Below are positions 33,224 to 45,104 of a stretch of DNA of 64,000 bases, in pieces. A model generated the notes under the pieces. The model was not told the DNA's origin. It was given only the letters and a program-made list of their open reading frames with translations, and did not search any database. Every line of letters starts with the position of its first letter. Within the stretch, counting starts at the first letter, position 1. The position numbers were made by a program, and so were the translations under genes. This DNA comes from Oncomelania hupensis (taxonomy: Eukaryota; Mollusca; Gastropoda; Littorinimorpha; Pomatiopsidae), in assembly GCA_036898135.1 (NCBI GenBank), contig CM072525.1:58569200-58633199 (forward strand), read 5' to 3'.

Positions 33224-33866
33224 TGTTACACTCCGTTTGATGATGGTGTTTTCTATCAGTATCTGATTCAGCCCCGATGCTTGAATTCCTGATAGTTGTG
33301 TAACTCAGATTCGTTTATTCACACAGCCCGTCCAAACAGCATACAATTCACAAAGTCGACGTATGAAGTTTTCCACTTTTATTCAGCACACATCAACAAC
33401 TGCATACAATTTTCAATTCAACTCAACAACTTTCACAGCAACTTTCCAAATCACTATCAACAACTTTTCCATCTCAACAACACACGGAGCATCGAATAAA
33501 TAATTTTTCCTCTCCTTCGAGATGACGACAGCTCGTTCTAGAAAATGACGCATTACAACCAACCAATCAGAATTAAAGATCGTCATCACTGACTTACGTC
33601 ATACTTCTCTCTTCCTGCCAAAAGAATGTTCTCCATTATCTACGACCATCAAGAAGCTTCGATCGATAGTAAACAAACGGATCCAGAAGATTCTCCAACA
33701 ATATCGACTAACAAAAATTATCAACGTTATACAAAGCCTCTCCTAACAACAATGCAAACTCAAATCAAAGGTAAATAAACTCCATTATTGAATACTTTGC
33801 AAAACGAAACGATTAGATCTATCGTGCGCGTTTTAGACACACTACCATTGGCGTTTCAACGTAACA
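33224..33866 (-). repeat. 5' LTR (643 bp)
   Basis: This is the right-hand LTR, which is upstream on the minus strand and carries the promoter. It has TG...CA ends and appears identical to the LTR at 28205-28847. It contains the heat-shock-like dimers TTCTAGAA (33536-33543), GAATGTTC (33624-33631) and GAAGATTC (33686-33693). Confidence 0.97.
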
Positions 33867-33987
33867 ACGTGTCAACACTGTCCCGGAGCGTCAGATCGGC
33901 CTTCAGCACAATGTAACCACTGGTTCTGTCCACGCTGAAGCGATCGTTGGTTGCAGTCAGCTCATAATACACATCCTTGTAGGGGCT

Positions 33988-34572
33988 CTGCAAAACCCAT
34001 ACACAAATAATGCACTTAATTAAAATGACAAATGGAGGTATAAAGTAGAAAATAGCCAATGACTACAGCAGAGGAAAAACAATAAATACCAAACGCAAAA
34101 GCACAACCATAATGAAACCAACCACAAGAGAGATTTGTTCTCTAATAATAACATGTCTATTAATAACATCATTAATAATATAGCACTATAACACACTTTG
34201 TCGTGGAGACGTTACTACTCTTAGATTTGGTCAAAAATACAATCCATGAAGGACCTCTCTGCAACGTTCAGTTTTGTACCTTGCCAGAATCAAAATCAGA
34301 GACTTTATTGTCCTCGTAAAAAAACACAGCAAAATATGTGTGCAGCGAATATATTATCAACACAACAATACAAAAACAATCAAAAACACTTAAGGACATA
34401 ACAATAATAAGCATACTACAAGTAACAAAGAAGCACGTATACACAACATGAATGTAATATACTACATTTTGGCATCACTGTTATAGTGAAAAATGTGACT
34501 GTGACATAACTACTTGTGTTAATTTCAGTTGCGTGAAAGGATGTATTATGTATTTTCAGTGAGCACACTTAC
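33988..34572. other. Intron between exons A5 and B4, with a CR1/Rex1-type LINE 3' end
   Basis: At about 34283-34330 the minus strand reads GACAATAAAGTCTCTGATTTTGATTCTGG in overlapping pieces, an AATAAA-like signal followed by TGATTCTG-type tail units characteristic of CR1-group LINE 3' ends. It resembles the 3' end of the larger LINE at 35287. No other feature is recognised in the intron. The copy 2 counterpart lies at about 52236-52283. Confidence 0.6.
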
Positions 34573-34758
34573 AGCAAAGTCCAGGTCAAAAGCGGAGAGC
34601 TGCATGATGGAGCTGCCAAACTGCCTGTCTTCAGAGATGGTCTCAGTGTATGTGACAGGGTTGAAGAAAGGATAGTGCAGGTTGCGGTCCACGTTCACTC
34701 GCAGTACCTGGGTGGTGCAACGAGCAGGACACCCGTTGTCGCATGCTTCCATCCTCAA
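34573..34758 (-). CDS. Cadherin-repeat gene, exon A5 (copy 1)
   Basis: A 186-bp, 62-codon exon, phase 0 on both sides, with acceptor TTTACAG/ and donor GCT/GTAAGT. It starts LRMEACDNGCPARCTTQVL, the cysteine-containing end of an EC repeat. It passes through VNVDRNLHYPFFNPV and ETISEDRQFGSSIM, and ends SAFDLDFA, with the D.D Ca-binding pattern. It is the most 5' cadherin exon in each copy. The rest of the gene upstream is not in the window. Confidence 0.9.
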
Positions 34759-35286
34759 CTGTAAATCACACATAAAATACAAATGTGATGATTTTCAAGA
34801 AACTAGAAGGGCAAAGCCCATATGACTAACTTGCTCCTTGTGGAACTCGCAATATTTAACATTAAAATGAGTGCCCAGAAAAAAACTAAATGAAACGTTG
34901 GCATTATAAAGGAAAATACCAATTTTCATCTTTCTATGTTCTTGTCCTTGAGATGACCTTGGCCTCTGGCTCTAAATACACTCATGAACTGTCAAATAAA
35001 GTACAGCAACAGTTGTATTATGCAAAAGAAAACCTCTGACCTTGAGATTAACTTGAACTTCATTGCATGTCTGATCAAATAACCAAATGTTGTTGCATAC
35101 TAAGGGTTAAATGCCATTCCACTGTACGATCCCCTATTTTTTTTGCATATTTTCGCAAGGCCTGAAATGACCTTGACCTTCAAGATCAATACAAAAACTG
35201 AACATATATGAAACATCAATCTATCATATATAAAAACAAGTTTAAACTTTATATCTTTCAAAGTTTATGGTCAAGGTCACTTCAAA
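34759..35286. other. Non-coding stretch with scattered TGACCTT motifs
   Basis: It contains TGACCTTGGCC, TGACCTTGAGA, TGACCTTGACCTTCAAG and GGTCAAGGTCAC between about 34950 and 35275. These match a degenerate interspersed repeat also seen near 20905. No upstream cadherin exon is recognised. Confidence 0.5.
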
Positions 35287-35703
35287 CAGATAACAGATAA
35301 CAGATAACAGAACTTTATTTCGCCAGGTGACAAGCACGAGGAATACACTTTGATGTTGGCACACATATTTATACAAAACACAATAACAAAGCCAACCACA
35401 CCTACGCGCAACCATCCACTTGCTGACACACTCATACAAGACTAGGAATAATACTGAATGGAATATAGTAGAAATAGAATGATCAAATCAAATATAGAAT
35501 AATACACACACATCCACACACACGTGCGCGCTTTTCTCCGTTATCTCTCGCTCTCTCAATTCTCTTCTCTTATCTTACACACTCTACATACATCTATAAA
35601 TTCTCTCTCTAGTATCACTTCCTCTACTCACTCTCTCTCTCTCTGTCTCTCTCTTCCTCTCTTTCTTTTTGTCTTTCTTTCACACACTTCTCCCCCTCTC
35701 CCT

Positions 35704-35742
<39 letters not shown>

Positions 35743-38658
35743 GCATAAGTCACTGAGATAGTCCGGGATCATCGGGTGCCAGACAAGGAGTTGAGGTTTG
35801 TCACTGCTTGTGGAAAAAAACTGTTCTTGAAGCGGCAAGTACGGGTCTTCATAGTTCTGAGCCTTTTGCCAGAAGGAAGCAGCTCGAAGAGGTGGTATCC
35901 GGGGTGGGAGGCATCATCCACTATCTTTCTGGCTCTGCTCATCAGGCGTTTGGTATAGATGGAGGCCAGAGAGGGGAGATCGGTGTCAATGATCTTGCTG
36001 GCAGTGGAGACAATATGGTCTAGTTTTTCTTTCTGTTGTTGGGATGCACCCCCATACCACACACAGATGGAAAATGTTAGAACACTTTCTACCACAGAGC
36101 GGTAGAACTGGGTGAGGATTTCCTTCCTCAGGCCAAATTTTTTCAGCTGCCTGAGAAAGTACATCCTCTGCTGTGCTCGCTTGATGATGGAGTCGGTATT
36201 GAGATCCCAGGTGAGGTCGCAGGAAATGAGTGAGCCCAGAAACTTGAATGACTCAACTGTCTCGATGGGCTGGCCGTTGATGAAGAGGGGGTCAATGGGA
36301 GTGGCGTTCCGACGAAAGTCGATCACCATCTCTTTGGTCTTGGAGGCGTTCAACTCGAGACTGTTGTAATTGCACCATGACACCAGCAGGTCGACTTCCT
36401 GCCTGTAGGCTGACTCATCTCCATTGGATATGATGCCCTCAACGGTGGTGTCATCGGCAAACTTTACGAGTTGAACTGACTCGTGATGGGAGGTGCAGTC
36501 GTTGGTGTACAGGCAGTATAGAAAAGGAGACAGGACACACCCCTGGGGTGCGCCTGTGCTCAGGGTCAGGAACTGCGAGATGTTGCTGCCTATTTTCACT
36601 GACTGGGGGCGGTTGAGGAGGAAGCTCAGAATCCAGAAAGAGATGGAGGGGGAGAGGTTGAAGAGCTGAAGCTTGTCGAACAGGGTCTGGGGGACGATGG
36701 TGTTGAAAGCAGACGAGTAGTCTACGAAGAGGAGGCGGGCGTAGCGATTAGGGGTTTCTAGCTGCTGGAGGATGAAGTGAAGGGCCAGGGCGACGGCATC
36801 GTCGACAGACCGGTTAGCTTGGTAAGCAAACTGGCACGGGTCCAGTTTGCCCTTGGTAGCGGACTGGAGGTGCTTGAGTACCAGGCGCTCCAGCACTTTC
36901 ATCACCAACGAGGTCAGGGCCACAGGGCGGTAGTCATTGAGGGAGCTAATTTGGGGTTTCTTGGAACAGGTACGATGGTGGAGGTCTTGAAACAGCGGGG
37001 GACAGTGGACAAGAGAAGGGAGGAGTTGAAAATCTGGGTAAAAACTGGAGCCAGTTGGGAGGAGCAGTGTTTGAGAGTGGGGGCTGATACTCCGTCAGGA
37101 CCACCTGCCTTTCTGCTGTTCTGCCTCTTGAAGAGAGACTCCACCTCCGACTCTGTGATGGTGAAAGGTGGAGGTTGGTGGGAAGCAGAATCAGGAGGGG
37201 AGACTGTGACAGGGATGGTGTTCTGTCTGTTGAATCTGGCATAGAACTCGTTCAGCTTATCTGGGAGCTGCTTGTCGTCAGCGTCAGCTTGGCGTCCTTT
37301 CTTCTTGTAGTCAGTGATGGTTTGCAGACCTTGCCAAACTGCCCTGATGTTGTTGGACTGAAAGTGGGCCTCTAGCTTTTTCTTATAATCCCACTTTGCA
37401 CGTCTGATGGCCTTTTCTAACTCATATTTGGCCCTTTTGTAGCTGATCTTGTCGCCGCTTCTATGAGCTTCTTCCTTTGCTCTCAGGCTTGACTTGAGGC
37501 TGTTGTTGAACCATGGCTTGTCATTTGGCCAAGATCTGACTTCTTTTGTTGGAATGCAGCCTTGTTCACAGAAACTAATGTAGGAAGTTACCACATCAGC
37601 TTGCTCATGGATGTCAGCACAGGAGGTGGTCAGTGCCTGCCAGTCCGTACAGTCAAAACACGCCTGTAGTTCCTGGATAGAGTCTTGATTCCAGCGCTTG
37701 ACAGTACGGACCTGTGGTTTGCCTGACTTTAGTTTCTGGCGGTAGGAGGGAAGAAGGAACACCATCACGTGATCAGATCGGCCGAGTGGGGGGCGGGGTA
37801 TAGAGTGGTAAGCGCCGCTAATTGTGCTGTAGCATAGGTCAAGGGTCGCTTTCTCTCTCGTTGCACATTTGACGTGTTGTTTAAACTTGGGCTGTTGTTT
37901 TCTCAAGTCAGCATGGTTGAAATCACCCAGAACGATAATGTGACAGTCAGGGTGTGAATTTTTAATGTTTGTGATCTGTTTGGAAAGTTCTTTGATGGCA
38001 GAAGTAGCGTGCGCTTTGTCAGGGACGTAGACGCCAACCAAAACAATGGAGGAAAACTCTCGTGGAAGGTAGAAGGGTCGACACTTTACAGTGAGAGTTT
38101 CAAGGTTGGGTGCACAGTGTTTGGATAAGATAGACACATCTGTACACCACCGGTCGTTGATCATAAAACAAATGCCGCCACCTGACTTTTTCTGTGAATC
38201 GTCAGGCGTGCGATCGGCGCGATGAAGCGAAAAGCCGTCGGGTTGTACTGCAGCGTCGGGAGTAGAGGGAGACAACCACGTTTCCGTGAAGCAAAACACC
38301 GAACAATCAGTAAAGTCTCTTTGAATGCTTATTAGGTAGCGCAACTCATCTTTCTTGTTGTCTAGGGATCTTACATTTGACAAACAGATGGCAGGGAGGG
38401 GAGGGCGTGAGGCGCGTTGGCGAAAACGAACGAGCACTCCAGCTCGTTTACCTCTCTTGCGTGTGCGGCGACCGGGCGAAGCTGCCACGTGGTTTTGATA
38501 CGCGCCGGCGTGTGTATGAAGAATGTCGAATGGAAAAGTTCTGGTCTGTACTCACAGTCCGCAAAATCACGGATGAAAAGTAGATGTTCTCTTGAATATT
38601 TTAGCACACATACAGTCCTTTCGAAGCAGATACACAACACTATCAGTCCAAAACACAC
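35287..38658 (-). mobile_element. CR1/Rex1-like LINE, copy 1 (frameshifted)
   Basis: A ~3.4-kb element. On the minus strand the 3' end is AATAAAGTTCTG followed by three TTATCTG units at about 35287-35312. The ~450-bp 3' UTR contains a (GA)n/(GGGA)n-rich tract (35620-35740). Coding sequence spans 35769-38488 but a single G is missing near 36964 relative to copy 2. The 5' end abuts the plus-strand LINE F4 at about 38658. No target duplication was identified. Confidence 0.88.
35769..38488 (-). pseudogene. CR1/Rex1-like LINE ORF2 broken by a 1-bp deletion (copy 1)
   Basis: The endonuclease and first RT motifs lie in one frame (36914-38488) and the rest of the RT in another (35769-36923). Copy 1 reads CTTGGAAC at 36960 where copy 2 reads CTTGGGAAC, and this one-base loss separates VPVP from KKPQISSLNDY. 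Everything else matches the intact 906-codon ORF of copy 2, described at 53726-56446. The lesion could be real or a consensus error in a short G run. Confidence 0.9.
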
Positions 38659-40002
38659 AAAAAAGGTAACCTCCAGGAATGTGAAAATTACCGCACCATC
38701 ACCCTCATCAGCCATCCCAGCAAGGTCCTCCTGAAAATAATACTCAAAAGGTTAAAACCCCAAGCTGAACAAATCATAGCTGAAGAACAAGCAGGATTCA
38801 GAGCAGGGCGAAATACCACTGAGCAGATTTTCAACCTCCGAATAATCTGTGAGAAATACCTACAGCACGAACAACATCTATATCATGTGTTCATAGACTT
38901 CAAGAAGGCGTTTGACTGAGTCTGGCATGCAGCTCTATGGGCAACAATGAAAGTGTACAACATCTGCCCTAAAATTATTGAAGTCATCAAAAGCCTGTAT
39001 GACAAGGCTATCAGTGCAGTCCTCCACAACAGCGCCATCGGGAACTGGTTCAGAACAACAATCGGTGTGCGTCAAGGATGCCTACTCTCTCCAACACTCT
39101 TCAACATCTTCCTAGAGCGCATCATGTCAGATGCTCTTGCAGATCATGAAGGCACAGTCAGCATAGGGGGTAGAGCAATCTCCAATCTTCGTTTTGCGGA
39201 TGACATTGATGGATTGGCGGGAGAGGAACAAGAACTTGAACAGCTGGTACAGAGGCTTGACACCATCTCCAGAGCCTATGGAATGGAAATAAGTGCAGAG
39301 AAGACCAAAATGATGACCAGCAACACCAATGGCATCAACACGGACATCAAAGTCCAAGGCCAATCCCTCAACACAGTGCATAGCTTCAAATATTTAGGAG
39401 ACATTGTATCAAACAATGTGTCCTGACAGGAAGTCCTCTCCAGGATCGCACAAACAACTTCTGCCCTGACAAGGTTGAAGCCCATATGGAAAGACAGGAC
39501 CATCAGTCTACATTCCAAAGTAAGACTGCTGCGCTCCCTTGTCATCTTCATCTTCCTATATGCTTGCGAAGCATGGACCCTCACAGCAGATCTCCAACGA
39601 AGAATACAAAGCATGGAGATGAGGTGCTACAGAAGACTTCTGGGCATTTCCTATACCCAACACATCACCAACGACGAAGTCCGACAGACCATCACACAAG
39701 CCATTGGACAACACGATGACCTGCTCACAGTGGTGAAGAAACGGAAACTCCGATGGTATGGCCACGTCACCAGATCATCAGGCCTTGCAAAGACTATTCT
39801 GCAAGGCACAGTGGAAGGAGGTAGAAGAAGAGGGAGACCGAAAAAGAGGTGGGAGGACAACATTCGAGAATGGACTGGTTTGACACTGAGCGAAGCCATG
39901 AGGGCTGCTGAGGACAGAGAAAGATGGAGTATGCTGGTTAAACGATCATCTGTGGTGCCCCTACGACCTCCGGGTTACGGGACAGGATAGGATAGGATAG
40001 GA
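38659..40002 (+). pseudogene. RTE-like LINE F4, 5'-truncated, two in-frame stops (copy 1)
   Basis: It begins abruptly at AAAAAAGGTAACC (the KKGNLQEC codons of the family) and runs to the GGATA tail. The RT motifs FIDFKKAFD, GVRQGCLLSP and FADDID are recognisable. The frame is broken by TGA at the Arg of FDRVWH (about 38918) and again after NNVS (about 39423). Both replace the CGA-type arginine codons of the intact relative F3, as expected from CpG decay. A 171-codon tail remains open (39475-39990). No flanking target duplication was found. Confidence 0.88.
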
Positions 40003-40215
40003 CAACGCATTTTTCATTAGAATAACAACTCAATCCGCTTACACACATCGTTCGTACGCATCAACACAACATTTGCACTACATCATGTACAGCATCATTC
40101 AGAAAGTATTATTACTGTTCATACGATTTACACAGAAAACGCCTTGCGGAACAAGTGCATTTTTAAGCAGCTCTTGAAGGAAACAAGGTCTGTACAATGT
40201 CTTAACCAGCAGGGG
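40003..40215. other. Non-coding join region before the next tandem copy
   Basis: About 210 bp of unique-looking sequence between the LINE F4 tail and the arbitrary copy boundary. The identical stretch is at 57961-58173, so the array continues through the boundary without a junction scar. Confidence 0.7.
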
Positions 40216-40751
40216 CGTCCTATGATATATTTATTTGGCAATGTAGTCATTTTATATGTATGTATTTTGTTGATATTTTATAATGATGTTTGTATTATAT
40301 TTTATTTTTGTAACCCGGGGTTCGATAAATATAGCAGATATATGATATGGAGCAGGGGTGAGTCCTCTTTTAGGCATTAGCAAAGTTGTGGTCTTGATTT
40401 TGTGGTCCTTATTCAGGTCTTTGCAGTCCGCTGGACCCTGTAAGCAATGAATAACTAATTAACCTCATTTAGCTCCAAATTTTGATATGAGAGTAAGGTT
40501 AAGATAAGCATAATGTTAGCAAAAGCTTTAATTGATTGTCCAGTGGCTCAATTTATTTAATAAGTTTTCTTTGTTGTTTTAAATTATGATTTTTTTAATT
40601 TTTATTTTATTGTGGGGAGTGTATGTGTTATGCATCTTATCAATTCGATGCAGAAGTAAAGAAGACATTAAAAAAACAAGCAACCAACACACACACACAC
40701 ACTTGCCACTATCATGCATACAGAAATAATACACTTTCTATTACACATTAT

Positions 40752-40968
40752 TGCAAAGACCATTCTGCAAGGCACAGTGCAAGGAGGTAGAAGAAGGGGG
40801 AGACCGAAAAAGAGGTGGGAGGACAACATTCGAGAATGGACTGGTTTGACACTGAGCGAAGCCATGAGGGCTGCTGAGGACAGAGAAAGATGGAGTATGC
40901 TGGTTAAACGATCATCTGTGGTGCCCCTACGACCTTCGGGTTATGGGACAGGATAGGATAGGATAGGA
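40752..40968 (+). mobile_element. RTE-like LINE 3' fragment F1, copy 2
   Basis: Same 217-bp insertion as at 17037, with the TACACATTAT duplication at both ends. Its presence in every copy shows it predates the tandem duplication. Confidence 0.93.
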
Positions 40969-41113
40969 TACACATTATAACATGGTAAAATATTTCTTTG
41001 TACAAAATAAATCTGGACTAAAATGCACAATGGTAGCACACACATAATTATGTTTTGCTTGCAGCGTCTGTTTGTATTATATATACATACAATAAAACAC
41101 TTAAAAGCCACTA

Positions 41114-41115
<2 letters not shown>

Positions 41116-41190
<75 letters not shown>
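41116..41190. repeat. (TA)n microsatellite, copy 2 left
   Basis: A pure TA array, shorter than its copy 1 counterpart, directly abutting the TGTAAGCC end of the 2.56-kb block. Confidence 0.96.
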
Positions 41191-41193
<3 letters not shown>

Positions 41194-43750
41194 AAGCCAC
41201 GCACACCCCGCCCCCGCCTGAGGTCAACCCCCCCCTTTTTCTTACCGGTCACTCAAAAAATCTTGTCAGGACAGCTGAGCAACCCCTCAAACCCTCTTCC
41301 CCGCCACCCGGAGGAGGAGGGAGAGGGAGGGGAGAGAAGACCCCGAACACAGCGCCGCGCGCGGCTGACAAGCAATTATAAAAATAAAATCAAAATAAAA
41401 TAAATAAAAATCTTTTCTCTTTTGTCTTGTCTATGTGTGCTGAATGCATGTTTCTTGCGATCATGTTCATTTATATTTTCCCCGACTCCACAGTCACTCC
41501 TTTAGCAACGACCAGGAATGGAGACCTAACATACACCTCAGTGTAAAGAATTTCTTCTCTATCTCCCTCCTGGTCCATCACGTTCCACCGACCGTGGAGC
41601 AGACAAAATCTACTCTGCTTTGCTTGCACCCATTTTATTGTATTGCTCGTCTGTGATGTCTTGTGTTAATAATTCCTCCACAAATAAGGAAAAACATTCA
41701 CACATTCTGTCACTCACAGGAAAGTTAGAAAGAATTTTTACTACAACAACAAACAGTTCTAGCGCAGATAGAAACGATACGGAAAACCACACAAACAGAA
41801 TACTAGTACGTTGACGTTAGGCTAAACAAAAACTTGCTTTGATCGTTCAAACGTTGAATTTACTTATTTCTCTCAACTCAGGAATTGAATTCCTTTGTGG
41901 CATAAAAATAATACAATGACCAGTTTACCAATTATTTTACATTACAATACTAATTGATTATTTCCAGACAGCGAAAAGAAAGAAAAGAAAATATGTTCGG
42001 AACTTCTAGAAAAATTTTGCTTCTCAGAATCATTTCTTGCCATTTACGTTGAGGGTTTTCTCAATAATAAAAGAAAATAAAATCTAGTTTATAAATTACT
42101 ACTTTTTATAACTAACTTCTTCAACAAAATAACTGAACAATTTTAACTGTCGAATACTATTTACAAATTTAGAATTCTGTAAGGTAAAACAACTTTTTAT
42201 AAATTCACTTTCGGTTTTGCATTCTTATCAATTTCGTTCTAACATTTTACTATCACTTTCACTTTTCATTTTAACGTGAGCAAGGCCGGGCTATTATCTT
42301 AGATAATTCTGCTTTGGTTAGGATCTAAAGTTACAAACAATAATAAAAAGGACTTCTTTAGTTTTTAAAAGGAAAATAAGCTCACGGGTGCTAGCGGTTA
42401 TCAAAACGATATGAGACACACCATTTCTGCACAGAAATGGTCCTTTTATTACGATGTATAAGCAAAACATAGCCGTTGACCAATGAAATCTCTGCCAGCA
42501 GACCATGTATTTGAACCAGGGGACCCGGATATTGGCGTCCCATGTACAACGAACGGTGCAAAGCTGGGAGAAGCGTCGCGAACTATCTAAGATTTCTATT
42601 TCTTCAAAGGTTGACAGTAACTAATTCCCGGTGCAAAACATGAGCCAGTTTCGTCGGACTTCTAGCATCAACGGAGCACAGGACTTATTATTAAATTACG
42701 AAAGAAAATTGGCTTGTCAAATCGAACACTAGCTGGCACATTTGACCTAGCTGGGGCCATTCTCAATACACAGGTAAGTGTCGACACAATTCAATTGTCA
42801 CTCAAATACATTTCATAACTATAAATTTTATGATTAGACTTGCTGGCAAACTTCAGCTAACAAGTAACAAACTGTCAAGAAAAATTCTGAGTTCCCAATT
42901 TTCTCAAACTAAACTAAAGAAAAACGGTGCACAGGCCATCAACAGAAACAAATCTCGCTGGTTAACACGCTAAACTTCCAGACTCTTGGCACTCTAAACA
43001 TCGAATCCTTTTTATAAATAAATTAAACATTTTCACACAATTACACTCTAATGTTTCACTGCACAAGAAAATTTACATTCTTTTTCTACATTTGGTCAAG
43101 CAGATTCTCTAGATTCCATCTAAAAGACATCAACCACAGCTAGATCCAAACAGTCACAGTCTTCTTCATATTATGACTATTCGACCGGTCACAGCTCACA
43201 TGAATAAAACATAAATTCTCAGTATGCAACTTTTCCAGTCACCAAATATTCACTCAAAGCTACACAAATGATTACACAAATTGCAGTATAATTCCCATCA
43301 TTGTTATTCTTTAGATCTAAACTGCTGTTCAATAGATTAGTTCTGGGTTCTAAATGTACCGTATGATAGGCCTATTCTTCATCACACGGAAATAAAAGAA
43401 TGTTATTTTGTAGTCTAATTACGGCAGTTCCACTTCATCGTTTGCTCGAATAGTATCCACTGTAACATTTCTGTATGTTTATAAAAAGATAAAGTCAAAA
43501 TAAAGTCAGAATGAAGAATTTTCCCTCACCTTAGGCTTGGAGCTCATTTCTGAAGTGGGTTGCTAATTCTTGACAGACACAGCAAGGGCGGAAACAAGGA
43601 TAACTTCTGCTACGAATTTGTATTTTGAATAAAAGCTATTTTTCTGCACATTCTTCAATAAAAAGTTTCAGGGAGTATGATAATAAATAGTTGTAGAAAA
43701 ATTAATAATAAGAGTTCGTATAAAAATAAGCTCTGGCCAGTCCAGGGCTT

Positions 43751-43753
<3 letters not shown>
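41191..43753. other. Unclassified TG...CA block, copy 2
   Basis: Counterpart of 17492-20053, with the same TGTAAGCC...GGCTTACA ends. It differs by a few substitutions and small indels, including CACACCCCGCC near 41205 and TAGATTCCATC near 43110 where copy 1 reads TAGAATGGC. Confidence 0.4.

Positions 43754-43845
<92 letters not shown>
43754..43845. repeat. (TA)n microsatellite, copy 2 right
   Basis: A pure TA array following the GGCTTACA end of the block. Confidence 0.96.
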
Positions 43846-43848
<3 letters not shown>

Positions 43849-43976
43849 AAAAAAAAATTTTTAATACAAAAATTCATAATCCATTAAATCATCCTCCAAT
43901 TATTCCCTTGGAACAAAGGAAAAAGTTGTCAGCGCCTACACTCTAATGCAGAAAATATGTTGTGCTATACATCATT

Positions 43977-44434
43977 GGGAGGCACTGTGGTCCAATGGTA
44001 GTGCTTCGGCTTGCGGATCTGAAGGTCCCGGGTTCGAGCCCTGGCCGGGCCATTGTGTTGTGTCCCTGGGAAAGACACTTTACTCCTGTTTTCCTACTCC
44101 TTTGGATGAGAGTATAAACCGAGGTCTAGTCTGTGTCGCATACATTCCATCATAACAGACTTTAAAGATCCTGACGCTCATGTCCTAGACGGGTGAGTGC
44201 TGGTGACAAGAACACAACCAGCATGCACCTAGGTCCTTCTTCCCCATCCCTGGCTGCCCAGGATTGTGCTCAGTTGTCCGGGCGTCAGACCATGCGCCCA
44301 AAGGCTGCGGGGTGGGCGTCTCAGGCGGCTTGTGTTAGATCCTGTATTGGTAAAAAAGTACCCATATGAACCAGATGTGCACAGCTTTAGTGACTTTGTC
44401 CTTGGAATGGGGCTGACCAAAATTGCATGAATGA
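43977..44434 (+). mobile_element. tRNA-derived SINE, copy 2
   Basis: Same as the element at 20281, with one extra G near 44311. The single AATTGCATGAATGA at its right end is the empty site of the copy 1 retroposon. Confidence 0.75.
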
Positions 44435-45104
44435 AGTGTCTCTTTGATATATATCATGCATCAAACAATCATGTCCACTATCAATAATGTGTGAACAAAA
44501 ACTAACATTTGTTGACCATGTGACCTTGACCTTGAAGTGAAGTCATTCAATCACCAATAATTTTCAAGCTCTCATGGGTATACACCATTCTATAAAGTTT
44601 GATTGTGATAGATACAATAGGGGTTCTGAGTAATTATATCAAGTTAAAATGTTAAAGTCGGATGGACAGGTGGATGAACGGACGGATAGATTTACAGATA
44701 TACTTTTTTTTTAAATATTATTTTTGGACTATTTAGGACTCATTTTGCACAGATCTGCAAAAATCTTATAATTTTGATTTTCGGGCAAGAACATAAACTC
44801 AAATTGCTGCATGCATGCGAGCCAATAAACAACCAAATTATAAATATATGCATTCTTTCATCGTGAACACAAGTTTTTGGAAGAGTACACACAATTTGTA
44901 TGTAAGCCTGAAAAACATGAACCAACTGAAAGCACCGACTACCAACTACAACTCCTAATCATTATCATCATTCACATCAACACGTATTTCAACAATAAAC
45001 TAGTCTTTGTAGAAAAAGCAAAAAAAGTCTTCAGCACTCTCTTTGCTGATCTATATTCTTGCCAGCATATAAATTCAGCTTTCATAAATGAAAATCTGTT
45101 TCAC

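Larger units (their letters stand above)
28205..33866 (-). mobile_element. Gmr1-like Ty3/gypsy LTR retrotransposon (RT-deleted), copy 1 only
   Basis: A 5,662-bp element with two 643-bp LTRs that look identical base for base, TG...CA termini and a 5-bp target duplication ACGTG (28200-28204 and 33867-33871). Transcription runs on the minus strand, so the functional 5' LTR is the right-hand one. The internal region has a candidate primer-binding site, a leader with six heat-shock elements, one 1,183-codon ORF (gag, protease, integrase, RT remnant), a 3' non-coding tandem repeat and a purine-rich tract. Integrase precedes RT, the arrangement known for Gmr1-like members of the Ty3/gypsy group. The RT core and RNase H are missing, so the copy must depend on another element for cDNA synthesis. 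Confidence 0.95.
28195..33987 (-). pseudogene. Cadherin exon B4 split by LTR retrotransposon (copy 1)
   Basis: The 126-bp exon seen intact in copy 2 (51815-51940) is here in two pieces, 33872-33987 (5' part on the minus strand) and 28195-28204, separated by the retrotransposon at 28205-33866 and the second copy of the target ACGTG. The long piece reads SPYKDVYYELTATNDRFSV, then DRTSGYIVLKADLTL, and is cut within DSVDT. Splice signals at both outer ends are intact (acceptor TTGCAG/, donor ACT/GTGAGT). The element lies in the same orientation as the gene. If this copy is real and transcribed, the insertion would interrupt or truncate the cadherin. Confidence 0.93.

Noticed and set aside
28205..33866. 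Endogenous retrovirus
   Set aside because: No envelope-like ORF, signal peptide or transmembrane segment is visible; the domain content is that of an LTR retrotransposon.
38371..38715. 114-codon minus-strand ORF upstream of the CR1/Rex1-like ORF (also 56329-56673)
   Set aside because: It overlaps the start of the LINE ORF in another frame and reads partly antisense through the neighbouring RTE-like LINE, giving a chimeric translation. A role as the LINE's upstream leader cannot be excluded but is not supported.
40003..40060. A target-site duplication for LINE F4
   Set aside because: GGACAACGCATTTTT after the tail has no convincing match immediately before the 5' end at 38658; shared ACAAC is too short and not adjacent.
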